Assembly: GCF_000961885.1 (NCBI RefSeq)
Contig: NZ_JZKH01000014.1
Span: 53,249-117,248 of the forward strand
DNA from: Streptomyces rubellomurinus
Lineage (GTDB): Bacteria; Actinomycetota; Actinomycetes; Streptomycetales; Streptomycetaceae
Direction of reading: 5' to 3'
Length of the DNA stretch: 64,000 nt
Under the pieces are notes generated by a model. It ran no database searches and was not told the origin of the DNA. It worked only from the letters and a program-made list of their open reading frames with translations. Of the stretch, positions 17,114-23,915 are shown piece by piece; positions within the stretch are counted from its first letter, which is position 1, and each line of letters starts with the position of its first letter. The translations under genes and the position numbers were made by a program.

Positions 17114-17613
17114 CCGATCTCCTTCGTGGACACCGCCGGCTGCTCGGCGGTGAGCTCGGTGGCGGGCCGCATCGCCATGACCACCCGCCCGATCTCCAGC
17201 ACGGTGCGGCCGTCCACCGCCGCCTCGCCCTCGAAGATCACGGTGTCGCTGAACGACCGGACCAGCCGGACGTGGTGCACCAGCACGTCGCCGGGCAGCA
17301 CCGGGTGGTGGAAGACCACGTCGGCGATGCCGCCGAAGAGCATCACCTGCCCGGTCAGCACGTCCGGGTTGGGCAGGTCCCAGGCGGCCAGCACGCCGGC
17401 CGCCTGGCACCAGGACTCCACCAGCAGGACGGACGGGTAGGCGTGCTCCCGGTCGTCCGCGCCCTCCGGCAGGTCCTGGTACCAGGGCTCGTTGGCGGTC
17501 ACCGCCTTGCGGGCGGTGAGCCGCTCGCCGGGGACCAGGTCGTCGACCCGGTCCACCAGCAGCATCGGGTAGCGGTGCGGCAGCACCCGCTTGATGCCGG
17601 CGACGGTGATCAC
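17110..17613 (-). CDS. Hotdog-fold 3-hydroxyacyl-ACP dehydratase, FabZ/FabA-like (1)
   Basis: The GTG at 17613 has GAGGAGGGGGAG upstream and overlaps the previous gene's stop. The 167-residue protein carries the FabZ signature LPHRYPMLLVDR, with catalytic His13, and Glu66 in the second motif (SVLLVESWCQAAG), followed by a normal hotdog core. It should dehydrate beta-hydroxyacyl-ACP to the 2-enoyl chain. It sits beside a second, shorter hotdog protein that also keeps His and Glu; the two may be isozymes, act on different chain lengths or form a heterodimer. Confidence 0.92.
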   Translation of the reverse strand: MITVAGIKRVLPHRYPMLLVDRVDDLVPGERLTARKAVTANEPWYQDLPEGADDREHAYPSVLLVESWCQAAGVLAAWDLPNPDVLTGQVMLFGGIADVVFHHPVLPGDVLVHHVRLVRSFSDTVIFEGEAAVDGRTVLEIGRVVMAMRPATELTAEQPAVSTKEIG

Positions 17614-17993
17614 AGCTCCCCCTCCTCGGTCTCCTCGGTGAAGCGCAGCCGTACGGCGGCGGCCTGGCCGCGCGCGGTGCCGGCCACCGCGCGGCAGCGC
17701 CAGGCGCCGTCCTTCTCCTGCCAGGCCAGTTCGACCTCCAGGCGGTCGCCGGGGAAGACCGGGCTGAGGAAGCGGGTGGACTCGATCGCCGCCAGCCTCA
17801 GCCCCGGCTTCGGCAGCGTGGCGAGGGCGGTGAGGTGGACGTGCTCCACCACGCAGACCCCGGGGAAGATCGGGAAGCCCGGGTAGTGGCCCGGGAAGAC
17901 CGGCTCGTCCGCCGCCACCAGCACGGCGGCGGTGCCCGCGCCGTCCGCCGCCGGCTCGGGGCGGCCCCGCACCGGGCTGACCGCGCCGGGCAT
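17610..17993 (-). CDS. Hotdog-fold 3-hydroxyacyl-ACP dehydratase-like protein (2)
   Basis: This 127-residue protein is shorter than FabZ but keeps the active-site region FPGHYPGFPIFPG with His36 and Glu50 (VVEHV), matching the FabZ/FabA pattern PGHFP then PGV..E. The N-terminus is proline and alanine rich. Its ATG at 17993 overlaps the ACP gene's stop (ATGA). It is probably a second dehydratase or a heteromeric partner of the neighbouring FabZ-like protein. Paired dehydratases are known in type II systems that build polyene chains, which is a possible parallel. Confidence 0.82.
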   Translation of the reverse strand: MPGAVSPVRGRPEPAADGAGTAAVLVAADEPVFPGHYPGFPIFPGVCVVEHVHLTALATLPKPGLRLAAIESTRFLSPVFPGDRLEVELAWQEKDGAWRCRAVAGTARGQAAAVRLRFTEETEEGEL

Positions 17994-18244
17994 CAGGCCA
18001 GCCCGAGCTTGTCGGCCAGCAGGTCGTGGGCCTTCTTCAGGCAGGTGACCTGCTTCAGCTCCTCCTCGCCGAGGGTGACGCCGTACTTGCGCTCCAGGAC
18101 GACCATGACCTCCATGGCCATCAGCGAGTCCACGCCGACCTCGTTCACGAAGTCGGCCTCGTCGGTCAGTTCGCTCTCGTCCACGTCGAGGACGTCGGCG
18201 ACGGTGGTGCGCAGCTCGTCCATGTCCAGGACAACGTTCGACAT
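17993..18244 (-). CDS. Acyl carrier protein
   Basis: This 83-residue acidic protein has the phosphopantetheine site GVDSL with Ser40 and the usual four-helix pattern. The minus strand has AGGAAGAAGGAAT before the ATG at 18244. It would carry the growing chain for the adjacent ketosynthase, reductases and dehydratases. The C-terminus (TCLKKAHDLLADKLGLA) differs from housekeeping FAS ACPs. A 113-bp gap separates it from the third DsrE-like gene, and no terminator is seen there, so it is probably in the same operon. Confidence 0.95.
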   Translation of the reverse strand: MSNVVLDMDELRTTVADVLDVDESELTDEADFVNEVGVDSLMAMEVMVVLERKYGVTLGEEELKQVTCLKKAHDLLADKLGLA

Positions 18245-18357
18245 GATTCCTTCTTCCTGTTCGGTCGTGCTCGCGCGGGCTTCGGGGCCCGGGAGCCGGG
18301 TGGGGCTCGGAGGGAGGTCAGGGGTTGCCGGGGGCCGGTCGGCGGGCCCGGGCGGGG

Positions 18358-18786
18358 TCAGACGAAGAAGACGTCCCGGTAGGCGGACCAGTCCGGGCCC
18401 GGCGCGTCCGGTCCGCCGGCCCGGCGGACCCCGGGCTGCAGCCAGCCGGGCCCGGCCTCGAAGTGGGCGAGGTCCGCCGCGTCGACGTAGACCCCGGCGC
18501 CGTGTTCGAGCAGGCTGCGGACGGAGTCGCGCGGGCTCGGCAGGGTGTCGAGGGTGTCGTGGCCGACCCGGACGGACGGCGCGGGCCGGGTGTCGGCCGC
18601 CGCGAAGGTGACCGCGAGGCCGCGCAGCAGGACGTCCACGCCGCCCAGTTGGCGGTTGAGTTCGCGGGCGAGGTAGAGCACGTCGGCGAACTGGGTCTCC
18701 AGCGCGCCGCGGTAGGCCCGTTCGATGACCAGCAGCCGCCGGCCGGGCCCGTCCTCCCGGTCGGTCCGTTCGGTCTGGTCCGCCAT
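18358..18786 (-). CDS. DsrE/DsrF-like protein lacking cysteine (third of three)
   Basis: The 142-residue product has weak but recognisable features of the DsrE/F/H fold: a first strand and helix (LLVIERAYRG), a central segment of the type LLRGLAVTFAAAD, and LLEHGAGVYVDAADL, matching the family's pattern of a Val-rich strand followed by an amphipathic helix. It has no cysteine, so it cannot itself carry a persulfide. It starts 1 bp after the middle DsrE-like gene, with the same spacing as that gene has to the first one. A structural subunit of a TusBCD/DsrEFH-like complex is the simplest reading. Assignment relies on context as well as sequence. Confidence 0.6.
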   Translation of the reverse strand: MADQTERTDREDGPGRRLLVIERAYRGALETQFADVLYLARELNRQLGGVDVLLRGLAVTFAAADTRPAPSVRVGHDTLDTLPSPRDSVRSLLEHGAGVYVDAADLAHFEAGPGWLQPGVRRAGGPDAPGPDWSAYRDVFFV

Positions 18787-18787
18787 C

Positions 18788-19195
18788 TCAGATCACCCCC
18801 AGGAAGAGCGTGGTGCGCGCCGCCGCCACGTGCTCGGCGAACTTGAACGGCGGGCGCAGCTTGATCCGGTCGGCCAGGGGCACGCTGCCGCGCTCCTCGG
18901 TGCAGAACCGGCAGGAGTACCAGGTCAGTTGCTCCGGGAACGCGTCCAGCAGCCGCTCCGCGAGGGCCAGCGTGGACGGGTAGCCGTGCGCCCAGTTCTC
19001 CAGGTTGCGCGGCTTGGTGGCGCCCAGTGCGGCCTTGGCGATGCCGGTCGCGTGGCCGCAGGTCCACAGGTGGACGGTGGCGCCGCGCTCCAGCAGGGCC
19101 TGGGCCAGCCGGACGGCGCTGGTGAGCATGTCGCTGGTGTGCGGGGCGCCCATCAGGGCGAGCAGCACGTCCGCGTCGGGGATCCGCTGGGCCAT
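18788..19195 (-). CDS. DsrE-family protein with cysteine pair (middle of three)
   Basis: The 135-residue protein shows the DsrE pattern: a first strand and helix (LLALMGAPHTSDM), a TVHLWTCGHATG segment, and YSCRFCTEERG with Cys95 and Cys98. The last segment aligns with the place where TusD/DsrE carries its sulfur-accepting cysteine before an Arg-Gly. Cys46 is a further candidate. In TusBCD and DsrEFH the DsrE-type subunit passes persulfide sulfur to a partner. No TusA, TusE or cysteine desulfurase gene is in the window, so a sulfur-relay role here is inference. The gene starts 1 bp after the first DsrE-like stop codon. Confidence 0.75.
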   Translation of the reverse strand: MAQRIPDADVLLALMGAPHTSDMLTSAVRLAQALLERGATVHLWTCGHATGIAKAALGATKPRNLENWAHGYPSTLALAERLLDAFPEQLTWYSCRFCTEERGSVPLADRIKLRPPFKFAEHVAAARTTLFLGVI

Positions 19196-19196
19196 C

Positions 19197-19523
19197 TCAG
19201 TGCCACACTCCTCGCACCTGCGGCTCCAGCAGCCGCTCGGCGACCTCGGCCATCTCCACCAGCCGCGCTCCGTCCAGCAGTTGGTCGGCGGTGAGGGCGC
19301 GGTGGGCGAGCGAGAAGCCGTCGACCCAGACCTCGCCGCCCCGCTCCAGCAGGGTGTGCAGGGCGCTCGGCCCGCTGGGCAGCGCGGCCACCACGCCGTT
19401 CTCCACCAGGAAGAGCACCACGCGGTGGCCGGCCGCGCGCAGCGCCACCGCGTCCTCGGCGAACCGGTCGGCGCCCGGCCCGGCCCACGGGCCCTGGGAC
19501 TCGGTCAGCAGGTAGTCAGCCAC
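19197..19523 (-). CDS. DsrE/DsrH-like protein lacking cysteine (first of three)
   Basis: The GTG at 19523 overlaps the end of the alpha/beta hydrolase gene by 8 bp. The 108-residue protein has the family pattern VVLFLVENGVVAAL followed by a Gly-Val strand and a helix with SLAHRAL, as in DsrE/H proteins. It has no cysteine. With the two following genes it makes a three-subunit set of similar size to TusB/C/D. Its place inside a fatty-acid-like operon is unusual. Confidence 0.68.
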   Translation of the reverse strand: MADYLLTESQGPWAGPGADRFAEDAVALRAAGHRVVLFLVENGVVAALPSGPSALHTLLERGGEVWVDGFSLAHRALTADQLLDGARLVEMAEVAERLLEPQVRGVWH

Positions 19524-20496
19524 GGCCCACCATCCGGTCCTCGCCCTTCCCCGTCCCGGGGTCCTTCACCGTCCCGAGGTCCTTTCCCGGCCCGGGGTCC
19601 TTCCCGGCCGGTCCGAACGCCTCGGTGAGGAAGCCCAGGACCCGCTCGCGGTAGTCGGCCGCGTCGAACCGGATCGCGTTCATGTGCAGGGCGTTGGGCG
19701 CCGTCCAGCTCACCGCGTCCGGGTAGCGGGCGGCGACGGGGGCGATCTGCGCCGGCGGCACCACCGCGTCCTGCCCGCCGGCCACGAACATCAGCCGGGT
19801 CGGCACCGCCCGCAGGTCCGGCGGCCACTCGCGGACCACCAGCATGGCCTGGCCGATCAGGCCGAAGGCGCGCCGGTAGAGCGCGGCCGGCAGGCCCTCG
19901 GTCAGTTCGGCGGGCAGCGTGCCGCGGCGCAGGGTGGCGAAGTGCCGCAGCCCGGCGCCGATGTCGTACATCGGCCCGCTGTCGCAGACCACCGCGGCCA
20001 CCGGGTGGCCGATCCGCCGGAGGACGTTGAGGCAGACCCAGGTGGAGAACGAGAAGCCGACCAGCGCCACCTGCCCTCCGCCGAGCTGCGGGTCGGCGTG
20101 CACCCAGCGCAGCACGTCCGCGAGGTCGTCGGTGTACCGGTCGGCCATCCGGGTCAGCCGCCGGTCCCGCCCGCTCTCGCCGTGGTTGCGCATGTCGTAG
20201 GCGACGACGTGCCAGCCCGCCCGGTGCAGCAGCTGGATGTGCGCCAGGGTGCTGGACTTGGTGCGGCCCATGCCGTGGCAGAGCACCACCGTGTCCGGCC
20301 CCGCCCCGGGGACCGCCCAGCCGTGCAGGGCGATGCCGTCCCGGCTGGTGGTGAGGGTGAACTCGCGCTGCGGCAGGCCCTTGTCGGCCGGGGTGCGGCC
20401 CGGTTTGCCGGCCGGCGGGTGGTACACCTCGAAGGCGTGCCGGGCCGCCGTGCCGAGCGCGGTCGCGACGGCCGAGGGCAGGCGGGTGAGGCTCAT
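19516..20496 (-). CDS. Alpha/beta hydrolase (paralogue of 15273-16229)
   Basis: The 326-residue protein has CHGMGRTKS at 73-81, DMRNHGES at 101-108 and the nucleophile elbow Gly147-Phe-Ser149-Phe-Ser, with Asp (GGQDAVVP) and His (NALHMNAI) completing a triad. The motifs match those of the hydrolase at 15273-16229, so the two arose by duplication. It has no N-terminal membrane helix. The C-terminal tail is a low-complexity repeat of GKDPG/GKDLG units, from an 18-bp tandem repeat at about 19545-19605, and is absent from the paralogue. It lies between the enoyl reductase (ATGA overlap) and the DsrE genes. A chain-releasing thioesterase is one possibility. Confidence 0.87.
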   Translation of the reverse strand: MSLTRLPSAVATALGTAARHAFEVYHPPAGKPGRTPADKGLPQREFTLTTSRDGIALHGWAVPGAGPDTVVLCHGMGRTKSSTLAHIQLLHRAGWHVVAYDMRNHGESGRDRRLTRMADRYTDDLADVLRWVHADPQLGGGQVALVGFSFSTWVCLNVLRRIGHPVAAVVCDSGPMYDIGAGLRHFATLRRGTLPAELTEGLPAALYRRAFGLIGQAMLVVREWPPDLRAVPTRLMFVAGGQDAVVPPAQIAPVAARYPDAVSWTAPNALHMNAIRFDAADYRERVLGFLTEAFGPAGKDPGPGKDLGTVKDPGTGKGEDRMVGRG

Positions 20497-21290
20497 CAGC
20501 TGGTCAGCGCCTCTCCGCCGTCGACGCCGATGATGTTGCCGGTGATCCAGGAGGACTCGGCCTGCGCCAGCAGGACGACGGCCTCCGCCACGTCCTCGGG
20601 CCGGGTCAGCCGCCCGTGCGGGTTGCTGCGGGCGGCCAGCTCCAGCAGGCTCTCGTGCTCGGGGATCCGCTCCAGCGAGGGGGTCACCGTCACGCCGGCC
20701 CGGATCGAGTTGACCGCGACCCGGCTGGGCGCCAGCTCCAGGGCGAGCTGGCGCACGTGCGACTCGAGCGCGCACTTGGCCGCCGACACCGCGCCGTAGT
20801 TGGCGGTGACGCGCTGGTCGCCGGCGCTGGTCATCGCGAAGATCTTGGAGCCGGGGCCGAGCAGGCCGGCCCCGTACAGGTCCTGGCTCCAGTAGACCAG
20901 CGAGTGCGCCATCACGTCGAGCGTCATGTTCATCTGACGGCTGGTCAGCACGGCTCCGCCGTCGACCGGCAGGTACGGCAGCAGGCTGCCGAAGGCGAGC
21001 GAGTGCAGCAGCACCCGCAGCGGCCGGCCGCCGGTCAGCTCGGTGAAGACCGGCAGCAGCTCCGCACGGGTGGCGGCGGCGGCCGCGTTGGCGTTGAAGA
21101 AGTGCGCCTCGACGCCGGTGGAGCGCAGCTCCTCGACGGCGGCGCGCGCCTTCTCCTGCCCCGCGGCGGTGTCGAAGTGCACGCCGAGCACGTTGGCCCC
21201 GGCCAGCGCCAGGCCCTTCGCGGTGGCGAGGCCCATCCCGCTGGAGGCCCCGAGGACGAGGTTCCAGCTGCCTTCGAGTGGTGTGGTCAT
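20496..21290 (-). CDS. Enoyl-ACP reductase, FabI-like SDR
   Basis: This 264-residue SDR has GASSGMG at 14-20. Unlike the ketoreductase, its active site is Tyr165-x6-Lys172, the spacing typical of FabI enoyl reductases, not the Tyr-x3-Lys of ordinary SDRs. A FabI-like HSLAFGS segment (96-102) also supports this. It would reduce the 2-enoyl chain to the saturated form, so the pathway can make at least partly saturated chains. It lies 46 bp downstream of the KS-partner gene and overlaps the hydrolase gene as ATGA. Confidence 0.87.
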   Translation of the reverse strand: MTTPLEGSWNLVLGASSGMGLATAKGLALAGANVLGVHFDTAAGQEKARAAVEELRSTGVEAHFFNANAAAAATRAELLPVFTELTGGRPLRVLLHSLAFGSLLPYLPVDGGAVLTSRQMNMTLDVMAHSLVYWSQDLYGAGLLGPGSKIFAMTSAGDQRVTANYGAVSAAKCALESHVRQLALELAPSRVAVNSIRAGVTVTPSLERIPEHESLLELAARSNPHGRLTRPEDVAEAVVLLAQAESSWITGNIIGVDGGEALTS

Positions 21291-21336
21291 GACGTCCTGC
21301 CCATCCGATCGTCGGTCCGGTCGATCCAGCGGTGCA

Positions 21337-22293
21337 TCAGGTCCGCTCCGGCGGCGTCGCCAGGACGACGGCCAGGTTGCCCTCGCCGGCGGCGGTGACC
21401 ACCGCCACCGGGCCCTCGCCCTCGGCGAGCGCGCCGGCCACCTGCAGCACCGGCTCCAGCGAGCCGGCGCCGGCCTCGACCCGGGTCGCCCCCGTGCCGA
21501 GCGCGGCGCTCACGGCGGCGGCCACCGGGGAGTCGTCCACCACCGCGACGGTGCGGTGCGGCCGTCCCTCGGGCAGCCCCAGTTCGGTCAGCAGCGCCGC
21601 GATCCGCCCGCGCAGCCGGTCCGCCGCGCCGGCGGCCGCCCGGGGCGGCAGGAAGAGGCTGCGGGCGGCGCAGTGGCCGTAGCCGCGCACGCCCCGGGCC
21701 CGGAGCCGGTCGGCGGGCTCCAGCACCAGGGCGACGGCCCCGCGCTCGGAGGTCCGCGCGCCCGGGTCCCCCTCGGGCAGTGCCTCCTCGGTGGCGCCGG
21801 CCAGCAGCCAGGAGGCCCGGCCGAGGCCGACCGCCCGGCTGCCCGCCTCGATGGCCTCCAGGCCGGCCACCCGCGGCGAGGTGAGGGTGAGGTTGAAGCC
21901 CTTGAGCGCGTGCTCGGTGGCCAGCCGGCTGCCGAACAGGTTGATCGAGAAGTACGGCGCGGTGGCCGGGTTGAGCATCCGCGCGCCCTCGGCGACCACG
22001 GTCGCGTCGATCGCGGTGTGCACCGCCACGGCCGCGCTGTTGGTGCCGACCGCGGCGCCGCGCCGCTCCTCCTGCTGCTCGGGCTCGCCCGCGTCGGCCA
22101 GCGCCTGCCGGGTGGCCGCGAGCAGGTACTGGGTGGCGCTGGGCAGGTACTTGTAGCCGCGCGGCCCGAGCCGCTCGCGGTGGTCGAACCACGGTTCGGG
22201 GCCGGCCTCGCGCGGGCCGTGCGCGGCCTCGCCCGCCCGGTCGGACCACGGGGTGACGACCCCGATGCCGGAGACCATCAGATCGGTGCTCAT
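21337..22293 (-). CDS. Ketosynthase-like chain-length-factor analogue (KS-beta), catalytically dead
   Basis: The ATG at 22293 overlaps the ketosynthase stop (ATGA). The 318-residue product keeps the thiolase-fold outline (VSGIGVVTPW at the start, a Ser-rich NLFGSR segment, GNLAVVL near the end). It lacks the active-site Cys, which falls near LTLTSPRVAG, and both catalytic His motifs. It is about 75 residues shorter than the paired KS. By analogy with KS-alpha/KS-beta pairs of type II polyketide synthases it should form a heterodimer with the upstream KS and set chain length. It is shorter and more divergent than usual chain-length factors. Confidence 0.82.
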   Translation of the reverse strand: MSTDLMVSGIGVVTPWSDRAGEAAHGPREAGPEPWFDHRERLGPRGYKYLPSATQYLLAATRQALADAGEPEQQEERRGAAVGTNSAAVAVHTAIDATVVAEGARMLNPATAPYFSINLFGSRLATEHALKGFNLTLTSPRVAGLEAIEAGSRAVGLGRASWLLAGATEEALPEGDPGARTSERGAVALVLEPADRLRARGVRGYGHCAARSLFLPPRAAAGAADRLRGRIAALLTELGLPEGRPHRTVAVVDDSPVAAAVSAALGTGATRVEAGAGSLEPVLQVAGALAEGEGPVAVVTAAGEGNLAVVLATPPERT

Positions 22294-23474
22294 ACCCCCG
22301 CCTCCTTCAGCACCAGGGACACGTTGTTGCCGCCGAAGGCGTAGGCGTTGACCAGGGCGTAGCGGCCGGTCAGCGGCGTGGCCGCGGTGGGCAGGAACAC
22401 CTTGCACTCCGGGTCCTGCTCGCCCAGCGCCATGTTGGGCGGCACCGTGCGGCGGTAGAGGATCTGGACGGCCGCGACGAGGGCCAGCGCGGCGGCGGCG
22501 CCGCCGGTGTGCCCGAGCAGGGCCTTGAGGCTGTACACCGGCAGCCGGTCCGGGGTGGCGCCCAGCACCTCGCCGAGCACCTGGCTCTCCACCAGGTCGT
22601 TCAGTTCGGTGCCGGTGCCGTGCGGCACCACGCAGCCGACCTGGTCCGGGGTCGCGCCCGCCGCCGCCAGCGCCTCGCGCATCGCGCGGGTGATCTGGGT
22701 GCCGGTGGGCTCGGGCGCGGTGGCGTGGTAGGCGTCGCAGCTCCAGCCAACGCCCGCCAGCTGGGCGTACACCCGCCGGGCCTGTCGGGTACGGGCGTGC
22801 ACCGCGGACTCCAGGACGACCATCCCGGCGCCCTCGCCGAACAGGGTGCCCTTGCGGTGCCGGTCGAACGGGCGGCAGCGTTCGGGGTCGATCGCGCTCA
22901 GGCGGTTGAAGCAGGCCAGGGCGACCCGGGAGTAGGCCTCGGCGCCGCCAGCCACCACGACGTCGGCCTCGCCGGAGCGGATCAGGTCGGCGGCGAGCGA
23001 GAGGCCGAAGCCGCTGGCGGCGCAGGCGTTGCTGACGCTGGAGTTGGCGCCCTCGGCGCCGAACCAGGAGCCGACCGCCGAGGCCACCGAGAAGACCGGG
23101 GACCAGCGGTCGGACTCGGGCCGCCCGTCGGTGCGCCACTGCTCGTGCAGGCCGGAGTCGCCCATCCCGGTGCCGATGACCACGGCGACCCGGTGCGGCG
23201 GCACGTCGCTCAGGCCCGCGTCGGCCACCGCCTGGCGGGCGGCCTCGATCGCCAGCCTGGAGCCGAGGCCGAGCCGCAGGTCGCCGTAGCGCTCGGGCCC
23301 GGTCGGCACCGCGTCGCCGGGCACCGCGTACATCAGCGGCAGCTTCATCTGCGCGTACGGGTCGGGGACCGTGGTCGGGGTGCTCCGCGCCGCGGTCAGG
23401 CCCTCCCAGAAGGCGTCCACTCCGGTGCCCAGGTGGGAGACCACTCCCACGCCGGTGATCAGCACGTCGTTCAT
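22290..23474 (-). CDS. Beta-ketoacyl synthase, FabF/KS-alpha type
   Basis: The 394-residue ketosynthase has the complete Cys151 (SNACAASG), His284 (PHGTGT), Lys316 and His321 (GHTGG) set, plus FGEGAG and a GGNN motif near the end. The ATG at 23474 has GAGAGGA just upstream. It condenses malonyl-ACP onto the growing chain and opens the operon that runs to the ketoreductase at 16373. Its 440-bp upstream region contains tandem repeats and a half-conserved inverted repeat, marking it as the main control point of the cluster. No malonyl transferase is in the window, so the FAS enzyme is probably borrowed. Confidence 0.96.
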   Translation of the reverse strand: MNDVLITGVGVVSHLGTGVDAFWEGLTAARSTPTTVPDPYAQMKLPLMYAVPGDAVPTGPERYGDLRLGLGSRLAIEAARQAVADAGLSDVPPHRVAVVIGTGMGDSGLHEQWRTDGRPESDRWSPVFSVASAVGSWFGAEGANSSVSNACAASGFGLSLAADLIRSGEADVVVAGGAEAYSRVALACFNRLSAIDPERCRPFDRHRKGTLFGEGAGMVVLESAVHARTRQARRVYAQLAGVGWSCDAYHATAPEPTGTQITRAMREALAAAGATPDQVGCVVPHGTGTELNDLVESQVLGEVLGATPDRLPVYSLKALLGHTGGAAAALALVAAVQILYRRTVPPNMALGEQDPECKVFLPTAATPLTGRYALVNAYAFGGNNVSLVLKEAGV

Positions 23475-23562
23475 CAGGTCCTCTCGCCTCGTGCGTGGGC
23501 TCGTACCTGCCGAAGATCACTACGGAGTTTTTGCGTGCGAATCCGGTGATCCGGTCGTCCGA

Positions 23563-23595
23563 CTCGATATCTCCGGCTCGATATCTCCGGCTCGA
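23563..23595. repeat. 14-bp tandem repeat upstream of the ketosynthase gene
   Basis: CTCGATATCTCCGG occurs at 23563-23576 and 23577-23590, followed by a partial third copy to 23595. Each copy contains the GATATC palindrome. The block lies 90-120 bp upstream of the ketosynthase start and is A+T richer than its surroundings, as expected for a promoter or a binding site. Confidence 0.6.
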
Positions 23596-23721
23596 CCGAG
23601 GAATCCGCCAGGGAATCGAAATGATCCTCCGGGGTGGCTTCACCGTATTCAGCGGCGGCCGGGGCGTTCAACGCGCAGTCAAGTTGCTGCCAGCGCGGGT
23701 GAACGGACGCACTCAACCGAT

Positions 23722-23737
23722 TGGCAGCTTCTGGCCA
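23722..23737. promoter_or_regulatory. Imperfect copy of the TGGCAA-N4-TTGCCA element
   Basis: TGGCAG-CTTC-TGGCCA has one mismatch in each half-site and the same CTTC spacer as the perfect copy at 27901. It lies about 250 bp upstream of the ketosynthase start. It may be a weaker site for the same regulator. Confidence 0.35.
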
Positions 23738-23766
23738 TGCGGGCCGCGCGGGTTGCTAGGGCGGCC

Positions 23767-23846
23767 CGGGAACCTCCTCGGGAACCGACCCGGGAACCGC
23801 CCCGAGAACCATCCAGGAAACGCCCAGGAACCGCTCGGGAAATGCC
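23767..23846. repeat. Seven degenerate 11-12-bp tandem repeats upstream of the ketosynthase gene
   Basis: Units of the form CGGGAACCGCC start near 23767, 23779, 23791, 23803, 23814, 23825 and 23836. The spacing is about one helical turn. The block ends exactly where the terminator hairpin at 23847 begins. The remaining spacer between 23475 and 23915 shows no gene. Confidence 0.6.
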
Positions 23847-23881
23847 GAATGGCGTGCACCGGTGACCGGTACACGCCATTC
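23847..23881 (-). terminator. Hairpin terminator of the acyl-CoA dehydrogenase gene
   Basis: GAATGGCGTG (23847-23856) pairs with CACGCCATTC (23872-23881), with an inner ACCGGT/ACCGGT stem and a one-base loop. It lies 35 bp past the dehydrogenase stop on the minus strand. The U tract is weak (ATTT), as is usual in streptomycetes. Confidence 0.75.
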
Positions 23882-23915
23882 AACACGTCCCTGCGGAACG
23901 CCGTCCACCGAACCG

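Noticed and set aside
23767..23846. 11-12-bp repeats as a CRISPR array or transposon end
   Set aside because: Units are too short, have no spacers, and no Cas or transposase gene is present.
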